From: Isochrysis galbana
Lineage: Eukaryota; Haptophyta; Isochrysidales; Isochrysidaceae
DNA: 64,000 bases
NCBI GenBank assembly: GCA_018136815.1
Contig: CM030933.1
Span: 5,472,282 to 5,536,281 of the forward strand
Direction: 5' to 3'
In this document: piece after piece, positions 58,201 to 64,000 of the stretch
Position numbering within the stretch: position 1 is the first letter of the stretch
How the letters are laid out: each line of letters opens with the position of its first letter
Program-made: the position numbers and the translations under genes
The notes under the pieces: generated by a model
The model's input: only the letters and a program-made list of their open reading frames with translations
What the model was told of the DNA's origin: nothing
Database searches by the model: none

Positions 58201-59844
58201 ATGGGGGATGAAGGGGCGCACCACGCATCCTCGGTCTATGAGAGCAGCAGCGCGAGCGGAGTGGAGCCTATGGGCTCGGCCTCGACCCGTCCCACGTTCC
58301 CTGCCCTCCGCCCCGAGCTGCCGCCGCTTCCTCCCTTTGTTGAGTGGCGCTTTGGCGAGGCAGGGAACACGACGCACAGGCTGCAGCTGGTTGGCTTCAA
58401 CTTTTACCGTGCGCTCTGCCGGCTAGCCATATGCGGACCTCATGCTGTGCTCCGCGAGTCTCGGCTCACCGTTGGGGGAGCCAACGAGTCCAACGACCTG
58501 GGGCCATTGTGGGTCGTCTCAGCCAGAGGAGAGGAAGTAGTTGGCCCTTCCATTTCCGGATGCGAGTGGGAGCTGCTTGGCCGATTCCGTCACACCCCTG
58601 CGACGATGCTGCAAGGTCCTTCGCCGCTTGAAAGGCGCGTGGTGACGTTCGTGTGGAGCGTGTTCCCGCGAGCCAATGCGCATCGTGGGCGTTGGGATGA
58701 CTCGGCGCTAATTCGCTACGTTCGTTGTTACCTCGATGTTGCAACCCGAACAGCAGTTGCAATGATGGATGCTGCGGCGGACGAGTTACCACGTAGCGAC
58801 TCGTTGAATACTGCGCTGACATGCTGCATCTTCAATCCGGCGGGGGCAGGGGCCTTCTTGCGCGGTGTGGGACAACCACTGGAGGCGGAGTTGAGCCGTC
58901 TCATACCATGTATGATTGCCGCAGCCTTCATCCGTGCCCAACGCCTGCGCCCGTTGGTGTCCGCTTCGTTGTTCCTGGCGGGAGTTCGCCAAAAGGAGCA
59001 GTCAGGGCACGCAAACTATCCCACTGCTCGTACACTACTCTCGGTGCCACGCGACTCGGCATCGCTGCTGCGCGCCGCTATTGGAGGTGAGGATCTTTCG
59101 GAACTTTTCTCCGGATGTTCAACAGGGGAATGCATCTTGCCACTCAACGCGTCGGCAGCAATGGTGGACATGCTGTGTGCGGCCCGTGCTCTCCTCTCGC
59201 ATGAACCGCTGGCCCGAGTAGCTGTGAGTATGGCTGGTGACTCGCGGAGATTGGGCAACGCATTTCTCGGCCTAAGGCCGCACAACGGTTTGACAGTCAG
59301 TGTTGCTGATCCTTACAATTCCGCACGACGTGCTTCCGATGAGAACAACACCCGGCGCACAACGATGATGGAGGTGGCGCTTGCCTTCGGCGCTCTTGGC
59401 TGCGGCTCGCCTACCATGGTAGCTTACGGCCAGCCACTAGAGCACGCTGCATCCGCTGCAGCGCTGCGCAACGCCATCCTGGATCTCGAGGCAGCTCATG
59501 TGTCCGCTTCAGATCGGAGTGCGATTGTTGATGCACATCAACTTGCGCCCTTTTTCCGAGCCTGTGGCAACAAGCGGCCGAGGCCAGCTGCGGACCAACG
59601 GAGGCCATCGAGAGCACACTACCCCCATCACGCACCGCATGCTCGTGCTCCGCACACAGCCAATCAGCTGGACATATGCCTCGCGGACATGCATGCATTT
59701 GAAATGGCGCTTTGTGGCGGTGGCAACGTAAATGATAGGATAAATGTCCTTTTGCACATGAATGGACAGCACGCTCCACGCCAATTCACGAATCTGCCCT
59801 GGCCAATCTGCCCGGCAGGGGGCGGAGGATGCGGCCGAAGGTAA
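58201..59844 (+). CDS. Protein of unknown function, single exon
   Basis: 547 residues from ATG 58201 (MGDEGAHHASSVYESSSASG). Residues 1-45 are Ser/Pro-rich. About 45-150 look beta-rich (PPFVEWRFGEAGNTTHRLQL, VGFNFYRALCRLAICGPHAV, GCEWELLGRFRHTPATMLQG). About 160-330 are helical with conserved-looking blocks (DDSALIRYVRCYLDVATRTA, NTALTCCIFNPAGAGAFL, AAFIRAQRLRPLVSASLFLA). From about 450 the chain is His/Pro/Arg-rich and may be disordered, or the frame may run past a missed intron. No signal peptide, membrane helix or catalytic motif that I can name. The extreme CT leader fits the pattern of other genes here. Confidence 0.6.
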   Translation: MGDEGAHHASSVYESSSASGVEPMGSASTRPTFPALRPELPPLPPFVEWRFGEAGNTTHRLQLVGFNFYRALCRLAICGPHAVLRESRLTVGGANESNDLGPLWVVSARGEEVVGPSISGCEWELLGRFRHTPATMLQGPSPLERRVVTFVWSVFPRANAHRGRWDDSALIRYVRCYLDVATRTAVAMMDAAADELPRSDSLNTALTCCIFNPAGAGAFLRGVGQPLEAELSRLIPCMIAAAFIRAQRLRPLVSASLFLAGVRQKEQSGHANYPTARTLLSVPRDSASLLRAAIGGEDLSELFSGCSTGECILPLNASAAMVDMLCAARALLSHEPLARVAVSMAGDSRRLGNAFLGLRPHNGLTVSVADPYNSARRASDENNTRRTTMMEVALAFGALGCGSPTMVAYGQPLEHAASAAALRNAILDLEAAHVSASDRSAIVDAHQLAPFFRACGNKRPRPAADQRRPSRAHYPHHAPHARAPHTANQLDICLADMHAFEMALCGGGNVNDRINVLLHMNGQHAPRQFTNLPWPICPAGGGGCGRR

Positions 59845-60426
59845 AAGCGAACGGGCAGCCAAGCGGAACTGTCCGCAATGTGGAAAAACGAGTGGAAAAG
59901 AGAGGAGAATGTGAGCGAGTTCTTGTCAAGACGCTAATAGTATTACGACATTCCCTCGCCCTCGGCATGCGATGAATTGCTTGACTCTAAGGTTGCTGGT
60001 ATCCAACATCGTATCCGGCCAGGAGTTGAGCGGCCATTTATGGCCGTGGCGTGTAGCCACCTAGTATGATAAACGCTCTCATGTCGATTCTTGGCCCGAT
60101 GCTCCTTGTTGGGGCCGTGGCTGCGCGGCGTGGCATCTTCGACATGAGGGCTTAGAAGCGCGGCGGTCGGAAGTGGAAGCGCCAACTATTGCTTCACACG
60201 CATTGAATATCACCTGCCAACGTATATTGTACGGATGCTCATACGAGCGCTCAAGTGCAAGTATGAGCCGTGATAGCCGATGCTGATTTGCCGAGCCATC
60301 GTCTACGATAGCTAATACGGGCGCTAGCCAATTTCAAGGCTGCCACCTAGGCAGCCCGCCAAGTGCAAGCGCAGCATGCCCCAGTCACATGAGCGCAATA
60401 GCCTAAGCGACACGAGACAAACAAAC

Positions 60427-60720
60427 CTGCTCCTTGAAGTCGGCGATCATGTCTTCGCAGGCCGCCAGATGCTCCATGGGCTCCCAGGTGTTATCGCGCG
60501 TGCCGTAGCCCTTCCACTTCACAAGCCACTGGGTCACGTCCTTGGCCTTGCGCTCGCTAATGATCTTCTCTGGTTCATAGGTATCGTGGCCTGCGGCGCC
60601 GTCGAAAGCGCTGCTCGGGGTGAGCTTCGTCTACCCGCCTTGGGCCTGCAGCGGCCATGTTGCCGCTGCGGCCGCTGCCAGCGCTGCCTTATTCTTTCCG
60701 TTGGCTTTCTTGGGCGCCAT
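60427..60720 (-). CDS. Chromodomain protein, first exon, with an in-frame TAG
   Basis: From ATG 60720: MAPKKANGKNKAALAAAAAA, then in the same frame a TAG as codon 30, then TYEPEKIISERKAKDV and TQWLVKWKGYGTRDNTWEPM and a helix with CEDMIADFKEQ, ending in a donor (CAG|GTTTGT) at 60427. The second part is a textbook chromodomain with aromatic-cage residues Tyr, Trp and Trp/Tyr, which bind methylated histone tails in HP1-like proteins. Either a 24-base GT-AG stretch starting at the TAG is removed, or the gene is disrupted. I could not find the following exon with confidence in 59845-60420, which otherwise seems empty. Confidence 0.55.
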
Positions 60721-61866
60721 CCCCTCTTGCGACCAGCGAAACCAGTGCGTCTATGCGACCGCACTGCTTTGATTCACCCACGCGCGCGACCTTCCCATTC
60801 TCCATTCTCTAAGAACCAAAAAAAGACTTCCATGGGCCGGACAAGGCGGGGGAGTCACTCACCGACGCCATGGATTTTCGTGGGGTAGAGGTGTCGCGGG
60901 GGGGGGGGCGTATGGGGGGGCAGGTGCGAAGGGGGTCCCAGGGGAATCCTTGGACGACACCCAGCACCCAGGAGGGGTGAAAAATTGTGGTTGAAAAGCG
61001 GCGAGTGACCGGGCTACGAGAGAGATGCGGAGCGGCCTGCGCTTCATGCGCGACCCGCTATCGTTGCTTTGTTTATTCAGATCGCCTGTGGCCATGCGCC
61101 GAGCAGCAAGCGATCTCGAATAGCAAACGGGAAGCGGTGCCAGCGTTAGCATTAGCATTAGGCAATGTCTTGCCGTCGTTGTTTATTGTTTATGACGCGT
61201 ATAGACGCGTACGAGCGCTTCTGTGGTGAGATAGCATCAGTAGGCCGATAGCAATAGTTGTAGTAGCACCCAGTGTCCAGTGTTGGTGCTTGGGCGCTAG
61301 GTACGTAGGGAGGCCGCGACAAGTCATCACAACCCTTGGCCGCTCCACTGCTGGGCCGCACTCGCAATCGCCTGCGCACAACACGCGCAACTGTGGGCAG
61401 TGGCAGGATTCGGCTGTGCGCCCACCCCCCTTGCGCTGTGCGTATGCCTTATGCAGCAATATTATTTGCTACCACACATAAGCACATAATAGTAGCATGC
61501 CAGACGTAAAATGCCGAAACCATCGTAGTAGAGGAAGCGGAAACGTCGACATGGAGGGCTGCCGGGCAGCACCCACAAATGCTAGCCTGCTGCACGCACT
61601 GTCTGCAAATATCTCGATGCACGACATGCATGACAACGGTCAACGTAGGCCCAGCTGACGGGTGTCCGTCGCCCCATCGCTGCGTCATCAAGTGATGACC
61701 ACAAAGCACTGGATTCGCACTTTCCAAGAGGCTCTCATGCACCGCGGTGACCACGACACACCGCACCGGCCGAGTCTTTCCTTGAATGCTGGTGACGAGC
61801 GAATAGGTCAGGCAATTCTTCAGAGAAGCACCACAGCTCGCTTGAGAGGATGTGGTGAAGACATTG
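60721..61866. other. Intergenic stretch without recognised features
   Basis: This separates the chromodomain exon from the 3' end of the Tudor/MBD-like gene. I see no convincing coding, repeat or RNA signal. Confidence 0.45.
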
Positions 61867-63369
61867 TTACAACCGCCCGGGCGACGGATCGGTCCCTTCC
61901 GCTTGCATCGACGCTTGGAACTGATCCCTCGTCTTGGAGGCCAGGCTGTAGTAAGGAATGGCCACATTCCAGTCGCGGTCCGGCATTGCAAGCATGCGTA
62001 GCTCCCGCGACACCCCCTTCCCCGATTTACCCGTCATCGCCGCGGCGGCCGCCGCCGCATCTTCGACGCTCATCCCCGCCGTGGGCAGCTGGGGCCGCGC
62101 GACCGTTTGCCGTTGGGACGCTTGGGGCACTGCAAGCCACTCATCCGAAACTGTTGAGGAACGGACTCCCAAGTCGCCATAGTCGGGCTTTGGCGGAGGA
62201 GGTGCGTCCTTAATCCTCTTCTTCTCGGAGACACGCTCGTACTGAGCAACTAGACTGAGCTGTGCGCGCTGCCAACGGCGCACCTGCGCCATGCTCGTGA
62301 CATTGGTGAAACCATCGGGAGCACGAAAGGTGCGACGGGATCCCGACCCCTCGACGGTCCAACCGGGCGGAAGCCCGTCCTCCCCGCTGTTTCCCTTGCG
62401 CTTTTCGCCCGCGGCGGGCGCGGGCTCCTTTGAGGCCGCTCCCGTGCCCCCTCTACCCGCGCTCTGCATCCCGTTCGAGCCGTTCAAAGCACCACTTGGA
62501 GCCTTTGACGGCTTGGGTTGAGACGCGTTCGTCCCTGCGGGCGACTTTGTCTGCCGCCCCTGGCCGCGCTTCGGAAGTTGCGAAGACGATGTCTGCGGAG
62601 CAGCCGGCTCACCCCCCTGGGACACGTCGATACGGGCTCCCTCGCTCGCCACATCGCCGAAACCATCAGCGCGTTGCTGCTGCACCATGCGCTGGTACAC
62701 AAAATCAAGTGTAGCGTCGTTGACATAGGCCTCGTATCCGGGAGCCAACGGCTCGCCACTTACTTCGCCGTTGGTTTGAGCGACCCCATCTCCCTGTCCT
62801 TCCCGTTCGTACGCTCCTACGGGATCGGTTGTTCGCGCGATCGCGCGCCCCTGACCAATCCCTTGCCGCAACAGCATTGACTGTAGCTCTCGCAAGGGGA
62901 CGTCCTCGAACTCCCCGTCGGAATACTTTACACGGAAGCCGACCAACTCCTCATACTCGACGACGACACCCGGAAAGGCACCGGCGCCCTCATAATGGCG
63001 CAGCACGGGCGCGCCGATCAGGCTGCGCGGCTCCACCGCATGTGGCACCGCCACCGCCAGCTCGGCAAGCCGGTGCTTAATCCGCAGTGTGAGCTCGACG
63101 GCGCGTCGGTCGATCTCCTCGGGCTTGAGCGCTGCCATCTCGTCGAGCCATGCGGAGTCAGGTGAGGGAAGGTTTGATCGTCGCTGCAGCGCGAGTATCA
63201 GCCGTGCGACCGTGCCTAGGTCATCGCAGCCCTGCAGCTGACTCTCCCACCTCGCACCGCACGGGTGACACAGCCGTCCCTCGATCTCTCGCAGAGCCTC
63301 GGCACACGCCCGCACGACGGCGCGCTTGTAGGCGACCGAGATGGGCGCGAGCGGATGCTTCCGCATCAT
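61867..63369 (-). CDS. Tudor-like plus MBD-like chromatin protein
   Basis: 500 residues, single exon, from ATG 63369 (MMRKHPLAPISVAYKRAVVR); the frame stays open to another ATG at 63540, but the added part is Pro-rich simple sequence, so the shorter start is preferred. Residues about 1-110 are helical. About 117-168 form a Tudor-type barrel: SLIGAPVLRHYEGAGAFPGV then VVEYEELVGFRVKYSDGEFE, close to the plant PTM/DIR17 Tudor style that reads a modified residue. A disordered, basic linker follows. Residues 332-366, GLPPGWTVEGSGSRRTFRAP then DGFTNVTSMAQVRRW, match the methyl-CpG-binding (MBD/TAM) pattern. Role inferred: coupling a histone mark or methylated DNA to other factors in the nucleus. 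Confidence 0.72.
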   Translation of the reverse strand: MMRKHPLAPISVAYKRAVVRACAEALREIEGRLCHPCGARWESQLQGCDDLGTVARLILALQRRSNLPSPDSAWLDEMAALKPEEIDRRAVELTLRIKHRLAELAVAVPHAVEPRSLIGAPVLRHYEGAGAFPGVVVEYEELVGFRVKYSDGEFEDVPLRELQSMLLRQGIGQGRAIARTTDPVGAYEREGQGDGVAQTNGEVSGEPLAPGYEAYVNDATLDFVYQRMVQQQRADGFGDVASEGARIDVSQGGEPAAPQTSSSQLPKRGQGRQTKSPAGTNASQPKPSKAPSGALNGSNGMQSAGRGGTGAASKEPAPAAGEKRKGNSGEDGLPPGWTVEGSGSRRTFRAPDGFTNVTSMAQVRRWQRAQLSLVAQYERVSEKKRIKDAPPPPKPDYGDLGVRSSTVSDEWLAVPQASQRQTVARPQLPTAGMSVEDAAAAAAAMTGKSGKGVSRELRMLAMPDRDWNVAIPYYSLASKTRDQFQASMQAEGTDPSPGRL

Positions 63370-63790
63370 CCTGGCTGCTGGGGAGGGGGGGGAGAGGGAG
63401 GAAGGGCGGGGGGGGGGAGGAGGGGCCGGAAGGGGGGGGGCCCCTCCTCTCTCTCTTCCCGCCCTAACCGGCGCTCTGGCGCGCCACCGCGCCGCGCGCG
63501 TCCACTCACACCTCTCCGCGCGGCTCTCTCCTCTCTTCATGCCCTTCTCCCCTCTGTCACCTCTCGCCTCCCTGCGCGCTGGGAGAGGGAAGAAGGGGGT
63601 GGCCCTTCCCGCTGCACTTCTCTCTTCAGAGGCGGCTCTTCTCTGCTTTCAGGGGCCTCTCGTGGGCCCGCTGCCCTCCCCTTCCGCCCCCCCTCCCCCC
63701 CCCCTTTCTCAGAGCCGCCCCTTCCCTGCGAGCGCGGGAGAGGACCCCCCCCCCCCCCCCCCCCCCCTCCCCTCGCCCCCGAGTCATGGA
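63370..63790. repeat. G-run and C-run rich leader and downstream simple sequence
   Basis: Homopolymer G runs (63378-63440) within the possible leader of the Tudor/MBD-like gene, then CT/C-rich sequence with a C run at 63747-63766. Confidence 0.8.
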
Positions 63791-63894
63791 GAGTACCCTA
63801 TTTTTAGTCTGTATCCCTGGGTTTCTTTACCTGGGTCTCGTTGCATGCCGCAGTCACTCTGCATGCCCTGCCGCCGTGAACACACCCTACATGT

Positions 63895-64000
63895 GAAACA
63901 CAGGAACAGTGTTTTTTTTCGGAGGCCCAAAACATATGTTTTTCGCTGTTTTATTTCGGGCGGCCCCCCTACCCCGCACATCTGTTTTTTACACCGTTTT
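63895..64000. mobile_element. Edge of a third CCTAGATGGGAAA-family element (partial)
   Basis: GTTTTTTTTCGGAGGCCCAA ... CATATGTTTTTCGCTGTTTT, then a C-rich block and CTGTTTTTTACACCGTTTT, resemble the subterminal zones of 55902-57264. The terminal motif itself is not inside the window, so the call rests on the subterminal repeats only. Confidence 0.35.

Noticed and set aside
60376-60888. 170-codon plus-strand frame
   Set aside because: Shadow of the chromodomain exon on the other strand.

Overview
The window looks like nuclear DNA of a GC-rich, intron-bearing microbial eukaryote. The first gene starts with a two-part, plastid-type presequence, and the other genes have short GT-AG introns and strongly pyrimidine-rich sequence before the start codon. 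My best guess is an alga with a secondary plastid, haptophytes being the first group to test; this is inference from style, not from a marker gene. One 100-base assembly gap lies at 8656-8755.

Layout of the genes. 1089-1750 (+) small probable plastid protein; 4522-6986 (+) Golgi-type glycosyltransferase, six exons; 8756-11410 (-) N-terminal half of condensin-II subunit NCAPG2, cut by the gap; 13304-20035 (-) a nine-exon, 1745-residue DysF/transmembrane/C2 protein, sharing a bidirectional promoter region with 20687-22321 (+), a coiled-coil protein; 25096-26028 (+) METTL21-type methyltransferase; 27282-29668 (+) membrane-anchored GLTP-domain protein; 31691-33305 (+) DUF3605-UBA protein; 33958-35968 (-) S28 serine carboxypeptidase; 37389-38533 (+) SRPBCC/START-like protein; 43857-44786 (-) HAD-like protein; 49752-50711 (+) prolyl-4-hydroxylase-like oxygenase; 58201-59844 (+) unknown; 60427-60720 (-) chromodomain exon with an in-frame stop; 61867-63369 (-) Tudor plus MBD-like protein. 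I resolved exons by requiring GT-AG borders and unbroken reading phase through each gene. There is no operon logic. The themes are membrane lipid handling (DysF/C2, GLTP, SRPBCC), secretory-pathway proteins (glycosyltransferase, S28 peptidase) and chromatin (NCAPG2, Tudor-MBD, chromodomain).

About half of the window is accessory DNA. 39-57.7 kb is a nest of mobile elements: a TIR-bounded unit (39346-42957) carrying two divergent small genes and hosting a second element with perfect 28-bp terminal inverted repeats; relatives of it at 46840-47461, 52690-55815 and 57440-57690; a young terminal-repeat element in miniature (53356-54896) with two 738-bp repeats; and a DNA-transposon family ending in CCTAGATGGGAAA with 8-bp target duplications (36227-36456, 55902-57264). 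Other repeats are a tRNA-related SINE-like family, a MITE at 30372-30859, several dispersed modules, minisatellites and very long CT microsatellites.

Limits: all family calls come from reading motifs by eye. Start codons and small introns marked ambiguous need RNA evidence.
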